Source of the DNA: an uncultured Lachnoclostridium sp. | GTDB taxonomy: Bacteria; Bacillota; Clostridia; Lachnospirales; Lachnospiraceae | NCBI GenBank assembly: GCA_930986645.1 | Contig: CAKNJS010000007.1 | Location: 1 to 64,000, forward strand | DNA length: 64,000 nucleotides | Reading direction: 5' to 3' | Shown here: one piece after another, positions 9,025-17,960 of the stretch | How positions within the stretch are numbered: position 1 is the first letter of the stretch | How the letters are laid out: every line of letters begins with the position of its first letter | Translations under genes and position numbers: made by a program | Notes under the pieces: generated by a model | The model's input: only the letters and a program-made list of their open reading frames with translations | Database searches by the model: none | What the model was told of the DNA's origin: nothing

Positions 9025-9531
9025 ATGAAAGTTGAACAGGTATTGGAATTAGTAAAAGCTGTTTCAGATTCTGAACTTACAGAATTTAAATATGAGGAAG
9101 ACGGGGTAAAACTTTCTCTTAAGAAAACAAGTGACAAGATTGTTCAGGTACCGGCACCTGCAGCTCCGGTGGCAGCTCCTGTGATTGCACCGGCAGTAAT
9201 GCCAGCAGCACCGGTTCAGGCAGCACCGCCGGCTGCTCCGGCAAATGCGCCGGCAGAGGCTCCAGCAGCTCCGGAGACAGGAGATGACATGCCGCCAGGC
9301 AATGTAGTGAAATCTCCGCTTGTCGGCACATTTTATGCAGCGCCTGCAGAGGACGCAGAGCCTTTCGTAAAAGTAGGAGACAGCGTAAAAGAAGGCCAGG
9401 TGCTGGCAATCGTAGAAGCAATGAAGCTTATGAATGAGATCGAAAGCGACTTTACAGGAACTGTAAAAGAGATACTCGTAGAAAACGGCCAAGGCGTAGA
9501 ATTCGGCCAGCCGCTCTTTGTAATAGGCTAG
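9025..9531 (+). CDS. accB: Acetyl-CoA carboxylase biotin carboxyl carrier protein
   Basis: 168 residues from ATG 9025, which has AAGAGGTG at correct spacing; a GTG nine bases earlier lies inside that site. After a short N-terminal domain (1-35) comes a Pro/Ala-rich hinge (about residues 45-90), then the biotinyl domain with [11 protein letters not shown] (biotin on Lys134). It carries the carboxyl group between AccC and the AccDA carboxyltransferase. Confidence 0.94.
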   Translation: MKVEQVLELVKAVSDSELTEFKYEEDGVKLSLKKTSDKIVQVPAPAAPVAAPVIAPAVMPAAPVQAAPPAAPANAPAEAPAAPETGDDMPPGNVVKSPLVGTFYAAPAEDAEPFVKVGDSVKEGQVLAIVEAMKLMNEIESDFTGTVKEILVENGQGVEFGQPLFVIG

Positions 9532-9534
9532 TCC

Positions 9535-9720
9535 GCATGCGCTGCGGAGCAGAACGCTGCGGCAGGCTTGTCTGCCGACAGCGTTTTGACCTGCAGCATA
9601 TGGCGACAGCCCTGCAGCGAGATGGAGCCGTGAACGGCGGAAACGAGCTGGAGGAATGCGGACGGAAAAAAGAAGCATGCGCCGGGCCCGCAGGGAGCAG
9701 CATATGGCGACAGAAAGGAA
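9535..9720 (+). repeat. Structured intercistronic element, copy 1 (accB-fabZ)
   Basis: The gap is GC-rich and folds into successive hairpins: CCGCATGCGCTGCGG; then AACGCTG-C-GGCAGG-CTTG-TCTGCC-GA-CAGCGTT; then sequence containing GCATATGGCGACAG twice. The same layout with different but compensating stem bases occurs at 22820-22935 in the BMC operon, which suggests an RNA-level element rather than a random gap. Confidence 0.55.
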
Positions 9721-9728
9721 GCAGAATC

Positions 9729-10160
9729 ATGAACAGTTTAAATGTAGAACAGATCCAGGAGATCATCCCCCACAGACACCCGTTTCTCCTTCTTGACAAG
9801 ATCGAGGACTACGAGCCGGGACAGTATGCAGTGGGATATAAAGCAGTGACATACAGAGAAGACTTCTTCCGCGGACATTTCCCGCAGAAAGCGGTAATGC
9901 CGGGCGTACTCATTCTCGAGGCGCTGGCCCAGACGGGCGCGGTCGCAATCTTAAGCATGCCGGAGAACAAGGGTAAGATCGCATTCTTCGGCGGTGTGCA
10001 GAAATGCCGTTTCAAGGGAATGGTATTTCCGGGAGATACACTGAAGCTTGAGACAAAGATCATTAAGAGCAAAGGACCTGTCGGAGTAGGACAGGCAACG
10101 GCATATGTAGACGGAAAGGTAGTTGTCAGTGCAGAGCTGACATTTATGGTAGGAGAGTAA
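9729..10160 (+). CDS. fabZ: 3-hydroxyacyl-ACP dehydratase
   Basis: 143 residues from ATG 9729 (GAAAGGAAG upstream); the reading frame is open further upstream only through the structured gap, so the longer form is rejected. Hot-dog fold with the catalytic His50 in GHFPQKAVMPGV and Glu64 in EALAQ. It dehydrates 3-hydroxyacyl-ACP in each elongation round. Confidence 0.95.
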   Translation: MNSLNVEQIQEIIPHRHPFLLLDKIEDYEPGQYAVGYKAVTYREDFFRGHFPQKAVMPGVLILEALAQTGAVAILSMPENKGKIAFFGGVQKCRFKGMVFPGDTLKLETKIIKSKGPVGVGQATAYVDGKVVVSAELTFMVGE

Positions 10161-10167
10161 ATAAGAG

Positions 10168-11505
10168 ATGATTGGAAAAGTATTGATCGCAAATCGCGGA
10201 GAAATTGCTGTACGTATTATCCGTGCCTGCAGAGAGATGGGAATTGAGACTGTTGCAGTTTATTCGGAAGCGGACCGCGACGCTCTCCATACACAGCTTG
10301 CTGACGAGGCTGTGTGTATCGGGCCGGCTCCGTCTTCTGAGAGCTATCTGAACATGCAGAATATTATCAGTGCGACACTGATTTCCGGAGCAGACGCTAT
10401 CCATCCGGGATTCGGTTTCCTTTCTGAGAACAGCAGGTTTGCAGAGCTGTGTGAACAGTGCAGCATTACATTTATCGGACCGAAATCTCAGGTCATCCAG
10501 AGTCTCGGAAATAAATCCGAGGCAAGAAATACAATGATCAACGCAGGCGTTCCGGTTATTCCGGGAAGCAAAGACCCGATCTATGATGCGGAAGAAGGCG
10601 CAAAGATCGCGGCAGAGATCGGCTACCCGGTTATTGTAAAGGCTGCGCTTGGCGGCGGCGGAAAGGGCATGCGTGTTGCCCAGACGCCGGAGGAGTTTGA
10701 GAACAGCTTTAATACGGCTCAGAAAGAGGCGCAGATGGCATTTGGAGATAACACGATGTATATTGAACATTTTGTTCAGCATCCCCGTCATATCGAATTC
10801 CAGATCCTCGCAGATGAGCACGGCAATGTGATCCACCTTGGAGAGCGTGACTGCTCGATTCAGAGAAATCACCAGAAAATGATCGAGGAGTCACCGTCTA
10901 TCGCCCTTACTCCGGAACTCCGTGAGAAGATGGGAGAGGCAGCAGTAAAAGCGGCGAAAGCGGCTCATTACACAAATGCGGGAACGATCGAGTTTCTTCT
11001 GGAGAAGAACAATAACTTCTACTTCATGGAAATGAATACAAGAATTCAGGTAGAGCATCCGGTTACGGAGTGGGTGACCGGCATCGATCTGGTCAAAGAG
11101 CAGATCCGTATTGCAGACGGAAAGCCTCTGAGTTATAAACAGGAAGATGTCCATATCACAGGACATGCCATTGAGTGCCGTATTAACGCGGAGAATCCGG
11201 CGAAGAATTTCCGCCCGTCTCCGGGAACGATCACGGATATGTATCTGCCGGGCGGCAAAGGAGTCCGTATTGATTCCGCAATCTACAGCGGGTATACAGT
11301 CCCGCCGTATTACGACTCTATGCTGGCTAAACTGATCGTACATGCGAAGAACAGGAACGAGGCCATCCGTAAGATGCGAAGCGCTCTCGGTGAAGTGATC
11401 ATAGAGGGGATTGATACCAACGTAGATTATCAGTATGAGATATTAAATCATCCGGATTTTATATCAGGTAATATTGATATTGAGTTTATTGAGAATTTGG
11501 GATAA
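10168..11505 (+). CDS. accC: Acetyl-CoA carboxylase biotin carboxylase subunit
   Basis: 445 residues, full length. ATP-grasp enzyme: N-terminal [12 protein letters not shown], glycine-rich loop [10 protein letters not shown] near residue 165, and [14 protein letters not shown] near 290, which holds metal/ATP ligands and the catalytic Arg. It carboxylates biotin on AccB with bicarbonate and ATP. Eight bases downstream of fabZ. Confidence 0.96.
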   Translation: MIGKVLIANRGEIAVRIIRACREMGIETVAVYSEADRDALHTQLADEAVCIGPAPSSESYLNMQNIISATLISGADAIHPGFGFLSENSRFAELCEQCSITFIGPKSQVIQSLGNKSEARNTMINAGVPVIPGSKDPIYDAEEGAKIAAEIGYPVIVKAALGGGGKGMRVAQTPEEFENSFNTAQKEAQMAFGDNTMYIEHFVQHPRHIEFQILADEHGNVIHLGERDCSIQRNHQKMIEESPSIALTPELREKMGEAAVKAAKAAHYTNAGTIEFLLEKNNNFYFMEMNTRIQVEHPVTEWVTGIDLVKEQIRIADGKPLSYKQEDVHITGHAIECRINAENPAKNFRPSPGTITDMYLPGGKGVRIDSAIYSGYTVPPYYDSMLAKLIVHAKNRNEAIRKMRSALGEVIIEGIDTNVDYQYEILNHPDFISGNIDIEFIENLG

Positions 11506-11601
11506 CAGTTCAGCCATCTGATGTCAGGGGACGGTTTTATGCTTGCATAAGAATCCTCGGACTGACAATCAGATGAGCCGGGCGCGTGCTGAACTGTTAT
11601 C
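11501..11601 (+). repeat. Long perfect-arm hairpin between accC and accDA
   Basis: GATAACAGTTCAGC (11501-11514, including the accC stop) pairs perfectly with GCTGAACTGTTATC (11588-11601). Inside are CATCTGAT/ATCAGATG, GTCAG/CTGAC and a TTATGC-TT-GCATAA tip. There is no T-run, so it is not a standard terminator. A shorter relative is at 13371-13428. Confidence 0.7.
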
Positions 11602-11642
11602 ATCTGTCAGAGTAACCAGACAATATCAGGAGGTATGCTCAG

Positions 11643-13367
11643 ATGAATCTGAAAGATATGTTTAAGAAGACAAGCGGCAGATCTCATTATATTTCTCTGC
11701 GGAATTCCCGTCCGGAAGTTCCGACAGGGCTTCTGCGCAAATGTAATAAGTGCGGGGCGGCCATCATTGCTGAAGATGTAAAGAACGGTTATTATATCTG
11801 CCCGAAATGCCACGGCTATTTCCGTGTGCATGCTTACAGACGAATTGAGATGATCGCGGACGAGGGATCATTTGAAGAGTGGGACAAGGAGATGGATTTT
11901 GTCAATCCTTTGGATTTTAAAGGATATGAAGACAAGATCAATCATCTGAAAGAGCGCACAAAGCTGAATGAAGCGGTTGTGACGGGAAAGGTTATGATCA
12001 ATGGAAATCCTGCGGTAGTCGGTGTCTGTGACGGCAGATTTATGATGGCAAGTATGGGATGGATCGTGGGAGAGAAGATCACACGGGCTGTGGAGAGAGC
12101 CACAGAGGAGAAACTTCCCGTGATCATCTTTACCTGTTCCGGCGGTGCGCGCATGCAGGAGGGAATTGTGTCACTGATGCAGATGGCCAAGACTTCGGCG
12201 GCGCTTAAGAAACACAGCGATGCAGGCCAGCTCTATGTTTCCGTGCTGACGGATCCTACGACAGGCGGAGTGACGGCAAGTTTTGCTATGCTGGGAGATA
12301 TTATTCTTGCAGAGCCGAAAGCACTGATCGGCTTCGCAGGTCCCCGTGTCATTGAGCAGACTATCGGCCAGAAACTGCCGAAAGGATTCCAGCGTTCCGA
12401 GTTCCTTCTGGATCACGGTTTTGTGGACCGCATTGTAGAAAGAGAAGAGCTGAAAGATGTGCTCGCTCAGATCCTTGAGATGCATCACTCGGCGGATGCA
12501 GCAAAAGTGAAGGAAGTTCTCAAGGATGCTGCCAAGCAGAATGCAGATGAAGAAAAGGAAACTGTGAAAGAACAGATTAAAAGCTCGCTGGATGCATGGG
12601 AGCGTGTACAGATCTCAAGAAAGAAGGACCGTCCTGTAGGAACAGATTATATTGATGCGCTGTTTACGGATTTTATGGAGTTCCATGGAGACCGTTATTT
12701 TAAAGATGACCATGCAATTGTCGGAGGAATTGCATATTTCCACGGGATTCCCGTGACTGTGATTGCTCAGGCAAAAGGAAAGACGACAAAAGAGAATCTG
12801 GACCGGAACTTCTCTATGCCGTCTCCGGACGGATACCGCAAGGCACTCCGGCTCATGAAGCAGGCTGAAAAATTCGGACGTCCGGTCATCTGCTTTGTAG
12901 ACACGCCGGGAGCGTTCTGCGGGCTGGAGGCAGAAGAACGGGGCCAGGGCGAGGCAATCGCCAGAAATCTGTTTGAACTTTCCGGACTGAAAGTTCCGGT
13001 GCTCTCTGTCGTGATCGGAGAAGGCGGAAGCGGCGGCGCCCTTGCGATGGCTGTTGCGGATGAGGTATGGATGCTTGAAAATGCAGTTTACTCTGTACTT
13101 TCACCGGAGGGATTTGCAAGTATTCTGTGGAAAGACAGCAAGAGAGCAAGCGAAGCGGCGGAAGTTATGAAACTTACGGCAGGAGATCTGAAACGTCTCG
13201 GTATTATAGAACAGGTAATTCCGGAGCCGGAAGAGTTCACAGATGAAAATATGGAAGGCGTGTGTGGGGATCTGGACGGACGGATTGCTGCATTTCTGGA
13301 GAATTATACAGAGTACAGCGCAGATGAGCTGACCGCAAGGCGTTATGACAGATTCCGCAAGATGTGA
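11643..13367 (+). CDS. accDA: Acetyl-CoA carboxylase carboxyltransferase, fused beta-alpha (AccD-AccA)
   Basis: 574 residues. Residues 1-290 are AccD-like with the zinc ribbon C34-x2-C37-x15-C53-x2-C56 and crotonase-fold motifs ([25 protein letters not shown]). Residues 300-574 are AccA-like ([38 protein letters not shown]). In E. coli these are two proteins forming an alpha2beta2 carboxyltransferase; here one chain does both. The C-terminal half lacks part of the N-terminal helix of stand-alone AccA. It transfers carboxyl from biotin to acetyl-CoA, making malonyl-CoA. Confidence 0.93.
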   Translation: MNLKDMFKKTSGRSHYISLRNSRPEVPTGLLRKCNKCGAAIIAEDVKNGYYICPKCHGYFRVHAYRRIEMIADEGSFEEWDKEMDFVNPLDFKGYEDKINHLKERTKLNEAVVTGKVMINGNPAVVGVCDGRFMMASMGWIVGEKITRAVERATEEKLPVIIFTCSGGARMQEGIVSLMQMAKTSAALKKHSDAGQLYVSVLTDPTTGGVTASFAMLGDIILAEPKALIGFAGPRVIEQTIGQKLPKGFQRSEFLLDHGFVDRIVEREELKDVLAQILEMHHSADAAKVKEVLKDAAKQNADEEKETVKEQIKSSLDAWERVQISRKKDRPVGTDYIDALFTDFMEFHGDRYFKDDHAIVGGIAYFHGIPVTVIAQAKGKTTKENLDRNFSMPSPDGYRKALRLMKQAEKFGRPVICFVDTPGAFCGLEAEERGQGEAIARNLFELSGLKVPVLSVVIGEGGSGGALAMAVADEVWMLENAVYSVLSPEGFASILWKDSKRASEAAEVMKLTAGDLKRLGIIEQVIPEPEEFTDENMEGVCGDLDGRIAAFLENYTEYSADELTARRYDRFRKM

Positions 13368-13370
13368 GTA

Positions 13371-13428
13371 ACAGTTCAGCCGCAGTGAGCACGCTGGTGC
13401 GGCTATGCAAATGGCGCGGACTGAACTG
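13371..13428 (+). repeat. Hairpin between accDA and the second FabK-like gene
   Basis: CAGTTCAG (13372-13379) pairs with CTGAACTG (13421-13428) and encloses CCGCA/TGCGG. Arm sequence is the same as the innermost part of the 11501-11601 hairpin, so the two gaps flanking accDA carry related elements. Confidence 0.6.
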
Positions 13429-13448
13429 CTGCAGAAGAGAGGTTTAAT

Positions 13449-14501
13449 ATGAAGAATCTGAAGATTGGTGAAAAACTGACCCGTATCCCGCTGATTCAGG
13501 GCGGTATGGGCGTGGGCATAAGCCTCGGCAGGCTGGCAGGAACGGTTGCAAAGGAAGGCGGTATCGGAATTATTTCCACGGCCCAGATCGGATACCGGGA
13601 AGCGGATTTTGATGCGGATCCCGCCGGTGCTAATTTAAGGGCAATCGAGAGTGAGATGAAGAAAGCGCGTGCAATTTCTCCAGACGGAATCATAGGATAT
13701 AATGTAATGACCGCATTGAAAGAGCATGCTGCTCACATAAAGGCGGCTGTCAAAGCAGGCGCGGATATTATCATATCGGGAGCCGGCCTGCCCACAGATC
13801 TTCCGGCACTTACTGAGGGAAGCAATACGAAGATTGCTCCGATCGTATCTACTGATAAGTCGGCCAATGTGATCCTGAAATACTGGGACAGAAAATATAA
13901 AAGAACGGCAGATCTCGTAGTGATCGAAGGCCCTCAGGCAGGAGGACATCTGGGATTCAAAAAAGAGGAACTCTCTGAATATACACCGGAAACTTATGGC
14001 GGAGAAATACAGCGCATTATCCGGACTGTGAAAAAATACGGAGAGAAGTACGGTGTAGAGATTCCGGTTGTTGTTGCAGGCGGTATTTATGACAGCACCG
14101 ACGTAAAACATGTTATGGATCTGGGAGCCGACGGCGTGCAGGTGGCAACCCGTTTTGTCACGACAGAAGAGTGCGATGCGGATATCCGTTATAAAGAAGC
14201 ATATATCCATGCATCTGCGAAGGATATCGCTATTGTAAAAAGTCCGGTGGGAATGCCCGGGCGTGCCATTATTAATCCTTTGATGAAACGTGTGGCAGAA
14301 GGAGAAAAGATCCCCCATAGTCCGTGCCACAGATGCCTCGCAAAATGCAGTCCCGCCGATATTCCGTATTGTATTACGGACGGTCTGATCAACGCAGTGA
14401 AGGGTAACATTGAAGAAGGCCTGATCTTTTGCGGCGCTAAAGCGTGGAAAGCGCAGAAGATAGATACTGTAAGAGAAGCGGTTCAGGAATTATTTGCCTG
14501 A
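13449..14501 (+). CDS. FMN-dependent nitronate monooxygenase / FabK-like oxidoreductase
   Basis: 350 residues, same TIM-barrel family as FabK at 5097 but only distantly similar. The flavin-site motifs IQGGMGVGIS, EGPQAGGHLG and VAGGIYD are present. A cysteine cluster CHRCLAKCSPADIPYC near residues 297-312 sets it apart from FabK and recurs in clostridial members of the family as I remember them. Family members oxidise nitronates; its position in the fab cluster suggests a lipid-related role, but that is inference. Confidence 0.8.
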   Translation: MKNLKIGEKLTRIPLIQGGMGVGISLGRLAGTVAKEGGIGIISTAQIGYREADFDADPAGANLRAIESEMKKARAISPDGIIGYNVMTALKEHAAHIKAAVKAGADIIISGAGLPTDLPALTEGSNTKIAPIVSTDKSANVILKYWDRKYKRTADLVVIEGPQAGGHLGFKKEELSEYTPETYGGEIQRIIRTVKKYGEKYGVEIPVVVAGGIYDSTDVKHVMDLGADGVQVATRFVTTEECDADIRYKEAYIHASAKDIAIVKSPVGMPGRAIINPLMKRVAEGEKIPHSPCHRCLAKCSPADIPYCITDGLINAVKGNIEEGLIFCGAKAWKAQKIDTVREAVQELFA

Positions 14502-14575
14502 CGGATAAAATACTGCAGGTGTATACCATATGCCGTGAGAAATAATACGGCAGATTCGATGAAAGGAGAAACCGG

Positions 14576-15028
14576 ATGGATCTATGCGAAACCATCAATG
14601 ATATTCTGGTAAGTCTGTTTAATGACATATTAAAACTGGAAGAAGAGGCGATCATTACAGATGGATTTAAGGACATCACGAATAATGATATGCACATCAT
14701 AGAGGCGGTCGGATTATCCGGTAAAAATACCATGTCTGTGGTGGCAAAAAAACTGGGTATAACAGCGGGCTCTCTTACGACATCTGTGAACAGTCTTGTT
14801 AATAAAAAGTATGTGACAAGGCAGAGAAGTGAAGAAGACAGACGCGTCGTATTCCTAAAGCTGACGGAAAAAGGAAAACGTGCGTATGAACATCACCGTG
14901 AATATCACCGGCAGATGACGGAAGCGGTGATCAACAGGCTGGACGAAAGTGAAGTGCCTGTCTTGATCAAGACGCTTACCGGATTGTCAGACTTTTTCAA
15001 GGGATATAATGATCAGATAAATAATTGA
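14576..15028 (+). CDS. fabT: MarR-family regulator, FabT-like
   Basis: 150 residues with a MarR winged helix: helix-turn-helix KNTMSVVAKKLGITAGSLTTSVNSLVNKKYV (two segments around residue 50-80) and wing RQRSEEDRRVVFLKLTEKG. AAAGGAGA lies just upstream of the ATG. In streptococci FabT represses fab genes by binding TTTGA-N3-TCAAA palindromes, with acyl-ACP as corepressor. Two such palindromes lie at the fabH promoter, so the assignment rests on family, location and operator. The gene is last in the cluster rather than near fabH as in streptococci. Confidence 0.8.
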   Translation: MDLCETINDILVSLFNDILKLEEEAIITDGFKDITNNDMHIIEAVGLSGKNTMSVVAKKLGITAGSLTTSVNSLVNKKYVTRQRSEEDRRVVFLKLTEKGKRAYEHHREYHRQMTEAVINRLDESEVPVLIKTLTGLSDFFKGYNDQINN

Positions 15029-15048
15029 TGTAAAAGAAACAAAAAAAT

Positions 15049-15077
15049 TTGACCTTTTTAAAAAAATGAGGTACAAT
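15049..15077 (+). promoter_or_regulatory. Promoter of the lysine-rich protein gene
   Basis: TTGACC, 17-bp spacer, TACAAT, about 100 bases upstream of the ATG at 15179. Confidence 0.6.
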
Positions 15078-15178
15078 CCCTATGGAACATGAGGATTGAG
15101 TTGAATGTTTATGGACACGACCGGGACGAGGCCGTAGTCGGAAATACTTGGTAAGTTATTTTAGGAGGGACAAGTATT

Positions 15179-15757
15179 ATGGCAGTAAAGAAAACAACTG
15201 GGACAGCAAAGACAACAGCTAAAACAGTAAAGGCTGAACCTGTAAAAAACGAGACGAAGACAGTGAAAGCAGAACCGGCGAAAGAAGCAGCCAAGACAGT
15301 GAAAGAAGAACCGGCAAAAGCATCGGCCAAGACTGTAAAAACAGAGAGTGCAAAAGCGATCGAGACAAAGAAAGATACAACGAAAAAGCTTGAGACAAAA
15401 GCAGGAGTTTTAGTAGATACACCGGCAGCAGAGGAAAAGAAAACAGCTGCGAAGGCAACGGCAAAGAAGATCGCTGCAAAGAAGACAACAACGGCAAAGA
15501 AAACAACAGCGAAGAAGACAACAACGGCGAAGAAGGCAGCAGCTAAGAAAGCCGAGATCAAGACAGAGATGTATCTGCAGTTCTCCGGCAAAGAATACTC
15601 TCAGGAGGAAATTCTTCAGAAGGTAAAAGATATTTGGACATATGACCTGCATCAGAATGTAGATGATATCAAAGATGTTCAGCTTTATCTGAAACCGGAA
15701 GAGTCCGCCGCATATTATGTCGTAAACGGCGTAGAGAGCGGAAAGGTAGTTCTGTAA
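15179..15757 (+). CDS. Lys/Ala/Thr-rich protein with C-terminal DUF6465-like domain
   Basis: 192 residues. Residues 1-125 are low-complexity repeats of the AKTVKAEPAKE and AKKTTTAKKTTA kind, resembling histone H1 tails and bacterial histone-like tails. Residues 128-192 are a compact domain (MYLQFSGKEYSQEEILQKV...VNGVESGKVVL) that I associate with DUF6465 of Lachnospiraceae. It has its own promoter, a strong RBS (TAGGAGG) and a terminator. The basic tail suggests binding to nucleic acid or another polyanion, which is inference. Repeats are in frame and the gene is intact. Confidence 0.75.
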   Translation: MAVKKTTGTAKTTAKTVKAEPVKNETKTVKAEPAKEAAKTVKEEPAKASAKTVKTESAKAIETKKDTTKKLETKAGVLVDTPAAEEKKTAAKATAKKIAAKKTTTAKKTTAKKTTTAKKAAAKKAEIKTEMYLQFSGKEYSQEEILQKVKDIWTYDLHQNVDDIKDVQLYLKPEESAAYYVVNGVESGKVVL

Positions 15758-15787
15758 ACGGAAAAATAGAAAAGAAAAATGGAACAG

Positions 15788-15838
15788 GCTGTTACAATGT
15801 TGCTATCCAAAAGATATAAACATTGTAACAGCTTTTTT
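15788..15838 (+). terminator. Terminator after the lysine-rich protein gene
   Basis: GCTGTTACAATGTT pairs perfectly with AACATTGTAACAGC and is followed by TTTTTT. Confidence 0.85.
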
Positions 15839-15892
15839 CTTCCGGACATGATAAAATATGATATAGAGTGAGAAGAAACGGAGATGACAGAG

Positions 15893-16513
15893 ATGGAAGA
15901 AAAAAAACAGAATCATATTCAGGAAAGAGAAAGACTTGAGCAGCAGATCAGATTTATCATCGAAGTGGATAAGGTGAAAAATATTTTCCGCCAGACTTAT
16001 CTGGCAGACGGGCAGCGCAAAGAAAATGATGCTGAACATTCATGGCATCTTGCGCTGTCCGCCGTGCTTTTAAAGGAGCACATGAAAGAAGATGTGGATC
16101 TGACGAAAGTGATGGTCATGGTATTGATCCATGATCTGGTCGAGATTGACGCCGGCGATACTTATGCATATGATGCGGCAGGCGCTGCCACAAAGAGAGA
16201 GCGGGAAATGAAAGCTGCCGACCGTATTTTCGGACTTCTCCCCGAAGATCAGGGCGCATATTTCCGCGGGCTTTGGGATGAATTCGAAGAGTATGCAAGT
16301 GCGGACGCAAAATTCGCCCACCTTCTGGATAATTTCCAACCGCTGCTGTTAAACGACGCATCGGACGGCAGAAGCTGGGCAGAGCACGGAGTCCACAAAT
16401 CTCAAGTGTGCAGGAGAAACGAAAGAATTCCTGAGACTTCGGAGATTGTGTGGGAGAAGATGCTGGAAATCATGGATAAACATATTGAGAAAGGACATCT
16501 GAAAGCAGACTGA
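15893..16513 (+). CDS. HD-domain hydrolase, YfbR-like
   Basis: 206 residues from ATG 15893, nine bases after GGAG; an in-frame ATG at 15884 abuts that site. HD-domain metal ligands are visible: His in AEHSWHLAL near residue 47, HD in LIHDLVEID near residue 80, and a later Asp in HLLDNF. Related proteins are 5'-deoxynucleotidases such as YfbR or broad phosphohydrolases. The substrate is not determinable. The sirtuin gene follows 40 bases later. Confidence 0.8.
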   Translation: MEEKKQNHIQERERLEQQIRFIIEVDKVKNIFRQTYLADGQRKENDAEHSWHLALSAVLLKEHMKEDVDLTKVMVMVLIHDLVEIDAGDTYAYDAAGAATKREREMKAADRIFGLLPEDQGAYFRGLWDEFEEYASADAKFAHLLDNFQPLLLNDASDGRSWAEHGVHKSQVCRRNERIPETSEIVWEKMLEIMDKHIEKGHLKAD

Positions 16514-16553
16514 AAATATAGCGGTTTATCAATTGGGAAAGGGGCAGATCATC

Positions 16554-17282
16554 ATGTATGAGAAGGAAATCGAACAGCTTCAGAAAATTATAGATGACAG
16601 TGAGAAAATCGTGTTTTTCGGCGGGGCCGGAGTATCCACGGAGAGCGGGATACCGGATTTCCGCAGTGCAGACGGAATTTACCACCAGAAATATAAGTAC
16701 TCCCCGGAGCAGGTGGTGAGCCACAGTTTCTTTCTGAAATACCCGGAAGTATTTTATGATTTCTATAAGGATAAAATGATGGCTCTGGATGCAAAGCCGA
16801 ATCCTGCACATTTGAAATTGGCAGAACTTGAAAAAGCGGGAAAGCTTATCGCAGTAGTTACTCAGAATATTGACGGACTTCATCAGGCGGCTGGGAGCAG
16901 GAAAGTTTACGAGCTGCACGGAAGTATTCACAGAAATTATTGTATGAAGTGCGGAAAATTCTATGACGCGCGTTACGTGAAAGAATCAGAAGGTGTGCCG
17001 CGCTGCGAGTGCGGAGGTATTATAAAGCCGGATGTAGTTCTCTATGAAGAGGGACTTGACCAGAATGTAATACGGGGAGCTGTCGAGGCGATCATGTCTG
17101 CCGATACGCTTATTATTGGAGGTACATCTCTGGTGGTATACCCGGCAGCAGGATTTATTGACTATTTCCGCGGAAAACATCTTGTCGTGATCAACAAGTC
17201 GTCTACGGGAAGGACAGTCCGAGCGGAGCTTTCTATCTCCGCGCCGATCGGAGAGATCATGGAACATATTGAGGTGCGGTAA
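16554..17282 (+). CDS. cobB: NAD-dependent protein deacylase, sirtuin (CobB-like)
   Basis: 242 residues from ATG 16554 (AAAGGGG upstream). Sirtuin motifs: GAGVSTESGIPDFRS (NAD binding), TQNIDGLH, catalytic His in ELHGS, a zinc ribbon with CMKC and CEC, and GTSLVVYP. It removes acyl groups from lysines using NAD. The zinc ribbon has a CxxC...CxC spacing, the usual variation in Firmicutes. Confidence 0.92.
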   Translation: MYEKEIEQLQKIIDDSEKIVFFGGAGVSTESGIPDFRSADGIYHQKYKYSPEQVVSHSFFLKYPEVFYDFYKDKMMALDAKPNPAHLKLAELEKAGKLIAVVTQNIDGLHQAAGSRKVYELHGSIHRNYCMKCGKFYDARYVKESEGVPRCECGGIIKPDVVLYEEGLDQNVIRGAVEAIMSADTLIIGGTSLVVYPAAGFIDYFRGKHLVVINKSSTGRTVRAELSISAPIGEIMEHIEVR

Positions 17283-17310
17283 CCAGCGGAAGACGGCGGA
17301 AAATACATCA

Positions 17311-17352
17311 AAAAAAGCTCGGAAAGTCACAGGACTTTACCGGGCTCTTTTT
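17311..17352. terminator. Bidirectional terminator between convergent genes
   Basis: AGCTCGG-AAAGTC paired with GACTTT-CCGGGCT, with A-run on one side and TTTTT on the other, between a plus-strand and a minus-strand stop codon. Confidence 0.8.
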
Positions 17353-17353
17353 G

Positions 17354-17899
17354 TTAAAAACAGTATGTATAAATAATGTCTGCAATAAATACGATCAATA
17401 GAATCAGGCTGACAGTATATAATGTGCGGTCGGACATTTTTCCGGTCAGCTTTTTGAACAGCGGCTGAAGCAGATACAGGAATATCATTCCTCCGATGCC
17501 GAAGCGGATGCTCGGATTCAGTGCGATCCTTCCTTCAAAATTAAAAGAAAAACGGGTGTAATCCCACAGCCATCCGCCCTGAGTGAACTCCATGATGTAG
17601 CTGGCGATCAGTTCCAGAATGGTTGTGATGACTACGATGCCGATAAAAACGAGAGCCGGTGTGATCAGTACCTTCCCCGCATACAGACGTTTCTTCTGGA
17701 GCCTGCCGAGAGAAAAGATCAGAATAAGAGCGCCCGCTCCGTAGATGATGCAGTACGGGCCGAACAGGACGCCGCGGTTTGAGAATCCCCAGCGGTATAC
17801 GATGACTTCCAGAAATACTTCATAAATCCATCCAAGGATGGAGTACATCATAAAATAAAGATAGTATTCAGCAAAATTCTTTTGTATATTCCGTTTCAT
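17354..17899 (-). CDS. Putative ABC-transporter type IV family membrane protein
   Basis: 181 residues with about five predicted membrane segments (YYLYFMMYSILGWIYE, GPYCIIYGAGALILIF, VLITPALVFIGIVVITTILELIASY and a C-terminal one). The opening YxxYSxLGWxYE and the central WDYTRFSFNFEGRI match the family named 'putative ABC-transporter type IV' (PF06541). Despite that name no transport function is shown. It stands alone on the minus strand next to a methyltransferase gene. Confidence 0.75.
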   Translation of the reverse strand: MKRNIQKNFAEYYLYFMMYSILGWIYEVFLEVIVYRWGFSNRGVLFGPYCIIYGAGALILIFSLGRLQKKRLYAGKVLITPALVFIGIVVITTILELIASYIMEFTQGGWLWDYTRFSFNFEGRIALNPSIRFGIGGMIFLYLLQPLFKKLTGKMSDRTLYTVSLILLIVFIADIIYTYCF

Positions 17900-17960
17900 T
17901 TTTCCCCCTTCAGTAAAATAGTATTTTTTAACAAAGTTGTGCGGGAAGAGCGGAAATAGG

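Noticed and set aside
5097-14501. The two FabK-family genes as a recent duplication
   Set aside because: Lengths, motifs and the cysteine cluster differ greatly; they are distant paralogues.
15179-15757. Frameshifted or low-quality repeat region
   Set aside because: The repeats remain in one frame over 579 bases with good SD, promoter and terminator, so this is a genuine protein.
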